A program made the translations under genes and the position numbers. The notes below the pieces were generated by a model. It was not told where the DNA came from. It ran no database searches and worked only from the letters and a program-made list of their open reading frames with translations. From positions 1 to 64,000 of the forward strand of contig NZ_MBEJ01000106.1 in assembly GCF_001953975.1 (NCBI RefSeq): a stretch of 64,000 nt of DNA. Direction: 5' to 3'. The DNA is from Mycobacterium sp. NS-7484. Its GTDB lineage: Bacteria > Actinomycetota > Actinomycetes > Mycobacteriales > Mycobacteriaceae. Shown here one piece after another: positions 6,687-14,277 of the stretch. The number at the start of each line of letters is the position of its first letter. Within the stretch, counting starts at the first letter, position 1.

Positions 6687-6931
6687 AATCCGACATCCAC
6701 CCCGACTACCACCCCGTGGTGTTTCAGGACGCCGCGACGGGCACCAAGTTCCTGACCCGCTCGACGGCGACCAGCGATCGCACCATCGAGTGGCCGACCG
6801 CCGACGGCATGCAGACCTACCCGCTGATCGTCGTCGACGTCACCAGCGATTCCCATCCGTTCTGGACCGGGTCGGCACGGCACATCGACTCGGCCGGGCA
6901 GGTGGAGAAGTTCCGCCGACGCTACGGCTAG
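6683..6931 (+). CDS. rpmE2: Type B (zinc-independent) 50S ribosomal protein bL31
   Basis: 82 residues; begins MKSDIHPDYHPVVFQD, typical of type B L31, and has no cysteine, unlike the CxxC-bearing type A. The GTG start overlaps the mrf stop by four bases (GTGA), so the two are translationally coupled. It completes a set of five zinc-free ribosomal proteins around the Zur-like box at 5471. The GTG start and absence of its own promoter space suggest expression only with mrf. Confidence 0.93.
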   Translation: MKSDIHPDYHPVVFQDAATGTKFLTRSTATSDRTIEWPTADGMQTYPLIVVDVTSDSHPFWTGSARHIDSAGQVEKFRRRYG

Positions 6932-6963
6932 GTCCCCGATCAGGCCGGTTTTAGGGTGAAGCC

Positions 6964-7884
6964 ATGCGGCTCAAGCCCGGCAGACCCGACCTGGCCCCCT
7001 ATGCGCGGTATTTCGACGTGCCGTCGGCCACATCGCAGTCCCCGCTCAGCGTCACCTGGGCCGGGGTCAGCACGCTGCTCGTAGACGACGGCACCTCGGC
7101 CGTCCTGACCGACGGATTCTTCTCCCGGCCCGCGCTGCCGACCGTGGTCTTACGCAAGCTAAGGCCGTCACTTCCCCGCATCGAGGGCTGCCTGGCCCGG
7201 CTCGGCATCGACAAGCTGGAGGCGGTGCTGCCGGTACACAGCCACTTCGACCATGCGATGGATTCGGCCGTCGTGGCCGAGCGGACCGGTGCCCGACTGG
7301 TGGGCGGCACCTCGACCGCGCAGGTCGGCGTCGGGCACGGTCTGCCTCCGGATCGGATCGAGACCTCCGCCCCAGGGGAAGCCGTGTCTCTCGGTCCCTA
7401 CGACGTGACGCTCTTCGAGTCCGAACACTGCCCACCGGACCGGTTCCCCGGAATCATCACCGAGCCCGTCGTGCCGCCGGTCAAGGTCGCGGCCTACAGA
7501 TGCGGGGAAGCCTGGTCGACACTGGTGCATCATCGGCCCAGCGACCGCCGGCTCCTGATCGTCGGCAGTGCCGGCGCGGTCCCCGGCGCACTGGCCGGGC
7601 AGCGTGCCGAGGTGGTCTACCTCGGGATCGGTCAACTCGGGCTGCAGTCCGACCAGTATTTCGAAAGTTACTGGGCCGAGACGGTTCGCGCGGTGGGAGC
7701 GCGGCGGGTCGTGCTGATCCACTGGGACGACTTCTTCCGCCCGCTGCACAAACCGTTGCGCGCCTTGCCGTATGCCGGTGACGACCTGGATGTCTCGATG
7801 CAGGTACTGACCCGGTTGGCCGAAGTCGACGGAGTGCGCCTGCACCTGCCGACCCTGTGGGATCGGGCCGACCCCTGGCACTGA
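6964..7884 (+). CDS. Metallo-beta-lactamase-fold hydrolase (Rv3577-like)
   Basis: 306 residues. The metal-binding motif HSHFDH sits at residues 92-97, within PVHSHFDHAMDSAVVA. A later DGF segment near 50 and LIHWDDFFRPL near 255 supply other ligands. The fold resembles UlaG/RomA-like and N-acyl-phosphatidylethanolamine phospholipase-type members, but the substrate is not evident. Its end overlaps the start of the permease gene by 28 bases, so they are probably co-transcribed and coupled. It corresponds by position to Rv3577 of M. tuberculosis. No signal peptide; presumably cytoplasmic. Confidence 0.8.
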   Translation: MRLKPGRPDLAPYARYFDVPSATSQSPLSVTWAGVSTLLVDDGTSAVLTDGFFSRPALPTVVLRKLRPSLPRIEGCLARLGIDKLEAVLPVHSHFDHAMDSAVVAERTGARLVGGTSTAQVGVGHGLPPDRIETSAPGEAVSLGPYDVTLFESEHCPPDRFPGIITEPVVPPVKVAAYRCGEAWSTLVHHRPSDRRLLIVGSAGAVPGALAGQRAEVVYLGIGQLGLQSDQYFESYWAETVRAVGARRVVLIHWDDFFRPLHKPLRALPYAGDDLDVSMQVLTRLAEVDGVRLHLPTLWDRADPWH

Positions 7885-9116
7885 TCCTGGCGCTCATCGC
7901 GCTGGCCGTGGTGCTGGCCTTCGCGATGGCGCGCCCGAATGGCTGGCCCGAGGCGGTCGCGGCGGTGCCGGCTGCCGGTCTGCTGATCGCGTTCGGCGCG
8001 ATCTCCGGTTCCGACGCTATCGCCGAGGCGAACCGCCTGCTGCCGGTTGTCGGCTTCCTTGGGGCGGTGTTGGTGCTGGCGCACCTGTGCGACGACGAAG
8101 GACTGTTCCACGCCGCAGGCACCGTGATGGCCCGCGCCAGCCGCGGGGATGCCCGGCGGCTGCTGACCCGGGTGTTCCTGATCGGGGCGACGACGACGGC
8201 GGTGCTGAGTCTGGACGCTACCGTGGTGCTGTTGACGCCGGTGGTGCTGGTCACCGCCCGCGCCCTCGCGTTGCCCCCGCGGCCACACGCCTACGCCAGC
8301 GCACACCTGGCCAACTCGGCGTCGCTGCTGTTTCCGGTGTCGAATCTGACGAATCTCTTGGCCTTCGCCGTGGCCGGGCTGTCCTTCGTGGAGTTCACCG
8401 CCGTGATGGCACTGCCCTGGGTGGCCGTCATCGCCGTCGAATTCGTGCTGCTGCGTGTGCTTTTCCGTCGCGAGTTGGCGGATCGGGCTGCCGAGGTGGC
8501 GCCTCCGCCGGCCGAGGTTCCGGTGTTCGTCCTCGTGGTGTTGGGGCTGACGCTGGCGGGTTTCGTCGTCACCTCGGTGTTCGATACGTCGCCGGCCTGG
8601 GCGGCGCTGGCCGGGGCGGTCGTGCTCGGGGTCCGCAGTCTGGCCCAGCGCCGCAGCACAATTCAAGGCATCACCCGCGCCGTCAACCTGCCGTTCCTGG
8701 CGTTCGTGCTTTGCCTGGGCGTGGTGGTGGACGCGGTGGTGCGCAACGGGCTCGACGACGTCATGCGCGGCGTACTTCCGGTCGGCGACTCGTTCCCCGA
8801 ACTCCTCGCGCTGGCCGCCATCGCGGCGGTACTGGCGAACCTGGTCAACAACCTGCCTGCGGTGCTGGTGTTGCTGCCGTTGGTCGCCGCCGCCGGCCCG
8901 GCCGCAGTGCTCGCCGTGCTGATCGGTGTGAACGTCGGGCCGAACCTGACCTACGTGGGGTCATTGTCGAATCTTTTGTGGCGCAATGTCGTTCATCGAG
9001 AAGGCCTACCCGCCAAAGCCACGGAGTTCAGCTGGGTAGGGCTGGTCACCGTGCCGGCGACACTGCTGGCCGGTGTGCTCGCGCTATGGCTCAGCCTCGG
9101 TTTGATTCTGCGGTGA
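7857..9116 (+). CDS. ArsB/SLC13-type permease
   Basis: 419 residues, strongly hydrophobic with roughly 11-12 predicted membrane spans. Family-like segments include LSLDATVVLLTPVVL (residues 120-135) and the late ANLVNNLPAVLVLLPL and GVNVGPNLTYVGSLSNLLW, which match the repeated discontinuous hairpins of the ArsB/NhaD (ion transporter superfamily) fold. The M. tuberculosis positional equivalent is annotated arsB2, a putative arsenic pump. No arsR or arsenate reductase is nearby, so arsenic as substrate is only a family guess. The start overlaps the hydrolase gene by 28 bases. Confidence 0.8.
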   Translation: MGSGRPLALILALIALAVVLAFAMARPNGWPEAVAAVPAAGLLIAFGAISGSDAIAEANRLLPVVGFLGAVLVLAHLCDDEGLFHAAGTVMARASRGDARRLLTRVFLIGATTTAVLSLDATVVLLTPVVLVTARALALPPRPHAYASAHLANSASLLFPVSNLTNLLAFAVAGLSFVEFTAVMALPWVAVIAVEFVLLRVLFRRELADRAAEVAPPPAEVPVFVLVVLGLTLAGFVVTSVFDTSPAWAALAGAVVLGVRSLAQRRSTIQGITRAVNLPFLAFVLCLGVVVDAVVRNGLDDVMRGVLPVGDSFPELLALAAIAAVLANLVNNLPAVLVLLPLVAAAGPAAVLAVLIGVNVGPNLTYVGSLSNLLWRNVVHREGLPAKATEFSWVGLVTVPATLLAGVLALWLSLGLILR

Positions 9117-9148
9117 GGGCTGACCGCACTCGCACTTGACCGCAGAAT
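9105..9148. terminator. Hairpin between convergent permease and rlmB genes
   Basis: ATTCTGCGGT (9105-9114) pairs perfectly with ACCGCAGAAT (9139-9148). It spans the 37-bp gap between two converging stops, so it can form in both transcripts. No T-run follows; it may act as a bidirectional or Rho-assisted transcript end. Confidence 0.4.
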
Positions 9149-9153
9149 GGAAG

Positions 9154-10095
9154 TCAGGCGCGACGTTGACGGGCGATCTCGGCGAGCACCACACCGGCGG
9201 CCACCGAGGCGTTCAGCGACTCCGTCGGCCCTGCCATCGGGATCGACACCACCGCGTCGCAGTTCTCCCGCACCAGCCGTGACAGCCCCTTGCCTTCCGA
9301 GCCCACCACCACGACCATCGGCCCGGCGCCGTCGAGTTCGTCGAGCGACGTGTCACCGCCGGCATCCAGGCCCACGACCTGCAGCCCGGAATCGGCCCAA
9401 CTCTTCAGTGTCCGAGTCAGATTCGTCGCGCGCGCCACTGGCGTACGGGCCGCCGCGCCGGCGCTGGTACGCCAGGCCACCGCGGTCACCGAGGCCGAAC
9501 GCCGCTGCGGGATCACCACACCGTGCCCGCCGAACGCCGCCACCGAACGCACGATGGCGCCGAGGTTGCGCGGATCGGAGATGTTGTCCAACGCCACCAA
9601 CAGCGCCGGTTCCCCGGAATCTCGGGCCGCCTTCACCAGATCGTCGGGGTGCGCGTAGTCGTATGGCGGCACCTGCAGGGCCAGCCCCTGGTGCAACGCG
9701 TTGTTGCTCATCCGGTCCAGGTCGTGGCGCTGCACTTCCAGGATCGAGATGCCGCGATCGGCAGCGATCTGAACGGATTCGGTGAGCCGCTCGTCGGCCT
9801 CGGTGCCCAGCGCCACATACAGCGCGGTGGCCGGAACCTTGGCCCGCAGGCACTCCACCACGGGGTTGCGGCCGAGCACCAACTCGGTGTCGTCGGTCTT
9901 GCGGTGCCGCCCCTGCGCCTGACGGGCCGCCTTCGCGGCCTTCTTGGCGGCGGGATGGTGTGGGCGCTGGTCAGCCCGGGGCGTCGCCCCACGGCCTTCC
10001 AATCCACGACGACGCACGCCGCCGGACCCGACCGTGGGCCCCTTCTTCGTCCCTGGCTTGCGCACTGCGCCACGGCGCTGCGAATTCCCGGCCAT
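9154..10095 (-). CDS. rlmB: 23S rRNA (guanosine-2'-O-)methyltransferase RlmB (TrmH/SpoU family)
   Basis: 313 residues. A basic N-terminal extension (about residues 1-65, rich in Lys/Arg/Gly) precedes the SpoU substrate-binding domain (LVLGRNPVVECLRAKVP) and the knotted SPOUT methyltransferase domain. The latter shows motif 1 DNISDPRNLGAIVRS, motif 2 VVVGSEGKGLSRLV, and motif 3 IPMAGPTESLNASVA. It 2'-O-methylates 23S rRNA from S-adenosylmethionine. The ATG at 10095 directly follows the cysS stop (TAG then ATG, no gap), so the genes are co-transcribed. Confidence 0.92.
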   Translation of the reverse strand: MAGNSQRRGAVRKPGTKKGPTVGSGGVRRRGLEGRGATPRADQRPHHPAAKKAAKAARQAQGRHRKTDDTELVLGRNPVVECLRAKVPATALYVALGTEADERLTESVQIAADRGISILEVQRHDLDRMSNNALHQGLALQVPPYDYAHPDDLVKAARDSGEPALLVALDNISDPRNLGAIVRSVAAFGGHGVVIPQRRSASVTAVAWRTSAGAAARTPVARATNLTRTLKSWADSGLQVVGLDAGGDTSLDELDGAGPMVVVVGSEGKGLSRLVRENCDAVVSIPMAGPTESLNASVAAGVVLAEIARQRRA

Positions 10096-11532
10096 CTACG
10101 CTCCGTTCCCGTCCACCAGCGCCCACTGCGGGCCGTCAGCGGTGTCGGTGACCTCGATCCCGGCCTCTTTGAGCCGGTCGCGGATTGCGTCGGCCGCAGC
10201 CCAGTCCCGGTTGGCGCGCGCCTCGATACGACCGGCCAGGGCCCACTGGACCAACACGTCAACCGCGGCCAGGGCGGCCGAGGTCTCGTCGCGGGACTCC
10301 CAACGCTCGTCGAGCGGATCGCAGCCCAAGATGCCCATCATCGCCCGGATTGACGTGGCCCGCGCCATCGCGACCTCGTGATCGCCGGCATCCAGCGCCC
10401 GGTTGCCCTCGGCGCGGGCGGCATGCACCTCGGCCAGCGCCATCGGCACCGCGAGATCGTCGTTGAGCGCGGCGGCGAACTTGGGGGTCCACGCCCCGAC
10501 CGCGACGGCCCCGACGCGGTTGCGGACGCGATGCAGGAAGTCCTCGATGCCGCTGTAGGCCTTCACCGCGTCCTGCAGTGCGGTCTCGGAGAACTCCAGC
10601 ATGGACCGATAATGGGCGCTTCCCAGGTAGTAACGCAGCTCGGCAGCCCGAACCCGTTGCAGCACAGCGGGAATCGAGAGCACGTTGCCCAGCGACTTGC
10701 TCATCTTCTCGCCGCCCATGGTGACCCAGCCGTTGTGCAGCCAGTACCGGGCGAAGCCGTCGCCTGCCGCGCGGGCCTGCGCGATCTCGTTCTCGTGGTG
10801 CGGGAACACCAGGTCCATACCGCCGGCATGGATGTCGAACTCCGCACCCAGGTAGGCCTCGCACATCGCCACGCACTCGGTGTGCCAGCCGGGACGACCG
10901 CGGCCCCAGGGCGTCGGCCATGACGGCTCACCCGGTTTGGCGCCCTTCCACAACGTGAAATCGCGCTGATCGCGCTTGCCGGTCGCCACGCCCTCGCCCT
11001 GGTGCACATCGTCGATGCGATGGCCGGACAACGCGCCGTATTCCGACAGGCTCAGCACGTCGAAGTACACGTCGCCGCCTCGGGCGTAGGCATGGCCCCG
11101 CTCGATCAGCCGGTCGATGAGCTCGATCATCTGGGTGATGTGACCGGTGGCCCGGGGCTCGGCAGACGGCGGCAGCACGCCCAGCGCGTCATACGCGGCG
11201 CTGAACGCCCGTTCGTAGGTGGCCGCCCATTCCCACCATGGCCGGCCGGCGTCGGCCGCCTTGTTCAGGATCTTGTCGTCGATGTCGGTGACGTTGCGGA
11301 TGAAGGCAACGTCGTATCCATTGGCGGTCAGCCAGCGGCGCAGCACGTCGAACGCGACCCCGCTACGGACGTGGCCGATGTGCGGCAGGCCCTGGACGGT
11401 GGCACCGCACAGGTAGATCGAAGCGTGCCCCGGCCGCAGCGGTACGAAATCTCGTACGGCACCCGCCATGGTGTCGTACAGCCGCAGGCCGGTCTCTGTT
11501 GCCGACCCGACAGCTTGAGCGCGATCGGTCAC
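10096..11532 (-). CDS. cysS: Cysteinyl-tRNA synthetase CysS
   Basis: 478 residues, normal for the family. Class I signature HIGH at residues 51-54 (GLPHIGHVRSG), KMSKS near residue 285 (GGEKMSKSLGNVLS), and the zinc-binding Cys/His set including YLCGATVQG and HTECVAMCEAY. The N-terminal peptide TRAQAVGSATET-like extension may be slightly overcalled; an internal start is possible. First gene of the cysS-rlmB pair and 19 bases downstream of ispF, so probably part of a carD-ispD-ispF-cysS-rlmB transcription unit. It ligates cysteine to tRNA-Cys in the cytoplasm. Not the paralogue MshC, which is shorter and lacks the tRNA-binding tail. Confidence 0.95.
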   Translation of the reverse strand: MTDRAQAVGSATETGLRLYDTMAGAVRDFVPLRPGHASIYLCGATVQGLPHIGHVRSGVAFDVLRRWLTANGYDVAFIRNVTDIDDKILNKAADAGRPWWEWAATYERAFSAAYDALGVLPPSAEPRATGHITQMIELIDRLIERGHAYARGGDVYFDVLSLSEYGALSGHRIDDVHQGEGVATGKRDQRDFTLWKGAKPGEPSWPTPWGRGRPGWHTECVAMCEAYLGAEFDIHAGGMDLVFPHHENEIAQARAAGDGFARYWLHNGWVTMGGEKMSKSLGNVLSIPAVLQRVRAAELRYYLGSAHYRSMLEFSETALQDAVKAYSGIEDFLHRVRNRVGAVAVGAWTPKFAAALNDDLAVPMALAEVHAARAEGNRALDAGDHEVAMARATSIRAMMGILGCDPLDERWESRDETSAALAAVDVLVQWALAGRIEARANRDWAAADAIRDRLKEAGIEVTDTADGPQWALVDGNGA

Positions 11533-11551
11533 GACGTGCCAGCTTACCGGC

Positions 11552-12028
11552 CTATTCGACAGGAACCACCAAAGCGCTGGCCATCGCGGCCAAACCCTCG
11601 CCCCGACCGGTCAGACCGAGCCCGTCGGTGGTGGTCGCCGAGACGGATACCGGCGCCCCGATCAGCTCGGACAACAGCTCCTGGGCCTCCAGGCGGCGCG
11701 GCCCGATCTTGGGCCGGTTGCCGATCACCTGCACGGTCGCGTTGCCCACCCGGAAACCCGCCTGCTGCACCAGCTGACGCACATGGCGCAGCATGTCCGC
11801 GCCGGTGACCCCGCGCCATTCCGGCCGGTCGGTGCCGAAGACCCCGCCGAGGTCACCGAGACCCGCGGCACTGAGCAGCGCGTCGCACAACGCGTGGGCG
11901 GCGACGTCGCCGTCGGAATGCCCCGCGCAGCCGTCGGCGCCGTCGAATTCCAAACACAGCAGCCAACACGGCCGGCCGGGCTCGATCGGATGGACGTCGG
12001 TACCCAGCCCGACCCTTGGAATCAACAC
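11552..12028 (-). CDS. ispF: 2-C-methyl-D-erythritol 2,4-cyclodiphosphate synthase IspF
   Basis: 158 residues. The divalent-metal site is GTDVHPIEPG (Asp11, His13) and the segment AGHSDGDVAAHALCDALLSA is the family signature, with ATTTDGLGLTGRGEG near the C-terminus binding the CDP moiety. Fifth step of the non-mevalonate isoprenoid pathway. The start is the GTG at 12028; an ATG slightly upstream is out of frame. It sits 18 bases after ispD, the third enzyme of the same pathway. Confidence 0.95.
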   Translation of the reverse strand: MLIPRVGLGTDVHPIEPGRPCWLLCLEFDGADGCAGHSDGDVAAHALCDALLSAAGLGDLGGVFGTDRPEWRGVTGADMLRHVRQLVQQAGFRVGNATVQVIGNRPKIGPRRLEAQELLSELIGAPVSVSATTTDGLGLTGRGEGLAAMASALVVPVE

Positions 12029-12046
12029 GGAATCAGCATGCGATCG

Positions 12047-12715
12047 TCATGCCCCGCGCGCCATCACGGCCTCGGCCAGCAACAGGTCCAGGGGCGTGGT
12101 GATCTTGAAGGCCAACGGGTCGCCCTCGACGATCTGCACCGGAGTGCCGAGCTGTTCGACAAGGGAGGCATCGTCGGTCACTGCACCGGCACCGGCCCGC
12201 TGATAAGCGCGGCGCAAGACGTCGGCGCGGAAGCCCTGTGGCGTCTGCACGGCCCGCAGCCCGGCCCGCTCGGGTGTGCCCAGGACCGCCCCGTTGGCGT
12301 CGACGGCCTTGATGGTGTCGGCCAGCGGAAGCCCGGGGACGACGGCGGCGTGGCCTTCTGTCAGCGCGGCGACGACCCGGGCGATCAGGCTCGGCGGGGT
12401 CAGCGCCCGCGCGGCGTCGTGCACCAATACGAAATCGGCGTCATCGGCGGCGCCGAGGGCCAGACCCACCGATTCGGTACGGTCCGCTCCCCCGGCCACG
12501 ATCTGCGCCCGCGCACCGAAGACCAACATGGCCTCATCGGTACGCGCGGGCGGCACCGCGACCACGACCCTGTCGATCACGCCGGAGCCGAGCAGCCCGT
12601 CGAGAGCATGCTCCAGCAGGGGTTTGTGCCCCAGGTTGACGAATGCTTTCGGCCTGCCCGCGCCGAGCCGCTCACCAGAGCCGGCGGCCGGGACGACCGC
12701 GACAGTTGTTGCCAC
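12047..12715 (-). CDS. ispD: 2-C-methyl-D-erythritol 4-phosphate cytidylyltransferase IspD
   Basis: 222 residues. N-terminal nucleotide-binding loop VVPAAGSGERLGAGRPKAF, then the signature VLVHDAARALTPPSL, and EGDPLAFKITTPLDLLLAE at the C-terminus. It transfers CMP from CTP to methylerythritol phosphate. Starts 6 bases after the carD stop, so carD-ispD-ispF are read together. The same gene order occurs in M. tuberculosis (Rv3583c-Rv3581c). Confidence 0.95.
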   Translation of the reverse strand: MATTVAVVPAAGSGERLGAGRPKAFVNLGHKPLLEHALDGLLGSGVIDRVVVAVPPARTDEAMLVFGARAQIVAGGADRTESVGLALGAADDADFVLVHDAARALTPPSLIARVVAALTEGHAAVVPGLPLADTIKAVDANGAVLGTPERAGLRAVQTPQGFRADVLRRAYQRAGAGAVTDDASLVEQLGTPVQIVEGDPLAFKITTPLDLLLAEAVMARGA

Positions 12716-12721
12716 GGCGCG

Positions 12722-13210
12722 TCAGGACGCGGCGGCCAGAACCTCGTCGAGGATGGTCTCGGCCTTGGCGTCATCGGTGTTCTCGGCCAAGGCGAGTTCG
12801 CCGACCAGGATCTGCCGAGCCTTGGCCAGCATTCGCTTCTCACCCGCGGAAAGACCGCGCTCCTGATCCCGACGCCACAGATCCCGGACCACCTCGGCAA
12901 CCTTGTTCACGTCACCGGAAGCCAACTTCTCGAGATTGGCCTTGTAGCGGCGCGACCAGTTGGTCGGCTCTTCGGTGTGCGGCGCGCGCAACACCTGGAA
13001 AACCTTGTCGAGGCCTTCCTGGCCCACGACGTCGCGGACACCGACGTACTCGGCGTTCTCTGCGGGCACTCGAACGGTCAGATCCCCCTGAGCGACCTTC
13101 AGTACGAGATATTCCTTCTGCTCGCCTTTGATAGTCCGGGTTTCGATCGCCTCGATCAACGCAGCACCGTGGTGTGGATAGACGACGGTGTCTCCGACCT
13201 TGAAAATCAT
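12722..13210 (-). CDS. carD: RNA polymerase-binding transcription regulator CarD
   Basis: 162 residues from the ATG at 13210 (preceded by AAAGGGG). The N-terminal Tudor-like RNAP interaction domain starts MIFKVGDTVVYPHHGAALIE; the helical DNA-binding C-terminal domain includes NWSRRYKANLEKLASGD with the conserved Trp that wedges the -10 element. CarD stabilises the RNAP open complex and is essential in mycobacteria. It leads the carD-ispD-ispF-cysS-rlmB unit. A -10-like TAGGAT lies on the minus strand at 13242-13237. Confidence 0.96.
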   Translation of the reverse strand: MIFKVGDTVVYPHHGAALIEAIETRTIKGEQKEYLVLKVAQGDLTVRVPAENAEYVGVRDVVGQEGLDKVFQVLRAPHTEEPTNWSRRYKANLEKLASGDVNKVAEVVRDLWRRDQERGLSAGEKRMLAKARQILVGELALAENTDDAKAETILDEVLAAAS

Positions 13211-13529
13211 CTGATTCGAGCCCCTTTCGCTAGTCCATCCTAACACGGGCCGCGATCACGTGCGCACCAACTATGCAGGTCAGGGGCACCGCAGGTGAAG
13301 AGCAGGGGTTGACATGGTGACGAAAGCGTGCAACGCCCGGGCCCGCCCGACACCCGAAACGGGCCGCCGCGCAAAGCCGTTGTGCGCCTGCCGCAGCCGT
13401 GGATCGACGGTCCGGAGGGCACCGAACCGGGTCCGTCGACGGCCCTCTGCCAGCCCTCGCATTCCCCCGACGACACCCACCTACTACTGTGCATAGTCGA
13501 AGTACGCCGACCCAGCTCAGGAGGCTTGA

Positions 13530-14117
13530 GTGAACCGCTTCGCAATGCGCGCCTCGATCGGTCTGGCCGCATGTGGCCTGACCGCAGCCGTTCTCACCGG
13601 CTGCGGCGCCGGGCAGGTCTCCCAGACGGCGACGCAGGAGCCCGCCGTCAACGGCGTCAACGCACAGGTGGGCGAGGTCGCCCTGCGCAACGTGCACCTG
13701 CGCGCACCCCAGGAGAAGGATTACGTCGAGCCCGGTTCCGAGGCCGAGCTGCTGTTCGTCGCGGCCAACGGCTCCACCGAAAAGCCCAACAAGCTGATCT
13801 CGATCGAGTCCAACGTCGGCGACGTGGCACTGACCGGCGACCAGACCATCCCGGCCGGCGGCACCCTCGTCGTCGGTGAGCCCGACGGCCAGCTCAAGCC
13901 GCTGGAGAAGACCGAGGCGGCCGACGGCGCCACCGCCAAGGTCACCCTGACCAAGCCGATCACCAACGGGCTGCTGTACGACTTCACGTTCAAGTTCGAA
14001 AACGGTGAGACCACTGTCGCCGTGCCGATCTCGGCAGGCGAGGCGCCTCGCCGCAACAAGGCCGGCGAGTCCCCCGAAGAGGCTGCCGAGACCGGTGGTA
14101 CGGGCGGCCACCACTGA
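13530..14117 (+). CDS. lpqE: Lipoprotein LpqE
   Basis: 195 residues. Signal peptide with lipobox VLTGC-G (Cys25), then a mature beta-rich domain: VALRNVHLRAPQEKDYVEPG, GSEAELLFVAANGSTE and ATAKVTLTKPITNGLLYDF. The tail is Glu/Gly/His-rich and ends GGHH. The beta domain recalls the PCu(A)C-like fold of extracytoplasmic copper chaperones, but the canonical Met/His copper motif is not evident, so the ligand is unknown. GTG start preceded by AGGAGG. Followed by a strong intrinsic terminator at 14154. The 282 bp upstream to carD form a divergent promoter region that includes a TTGACA hexamer at 13309. Confidence 0.85.
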   Translation: MNRFAMRASIGLAACGLTAAVLTGCGAGQVSQTATQEPAVNGVNAQVGEVALRNVHLRAPQEKDYVEPGSEAELLFVAANGSTEKPNKLISIESNVGDVALTGDQTIPAGGTLVVGEPDGQLKPLEKTEAADGATAKVTLTKPITNGLLYDFTFKFENGETTVAVPISAGEAPRRNKAGESPEEAAETGGTGGHH

Positions 14118-14153
14118 TCGCTTCATCGCTGAGGGTTGACCCCTGAGGCTGCG

Positions 14154-14183
14154 ACCCCGTCGGGACCACCCGGCGGGGTTTTT
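14154..14183 (+). terminator. Intrinsic terminator after lpqE
   Basis: ACCCCG-T-CGGG and CCCG-G-CGGGGT fold into a GC-rich hairpin (14154-14179) with loop ACCA, followed by TTTTT at 14179-14183. It ends lpqE transcription before radA. Confidence 0.85.
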
Positions 14184-14277
14184 GCGTTCGCACTGACCTG
14201 CCGTTTCCGTCGGTTGCCAGGTGGCTGCTCGGGTGCGCCTGACCGTCGATGTCGGCGGTTGCCGTTACTGTCACGGC

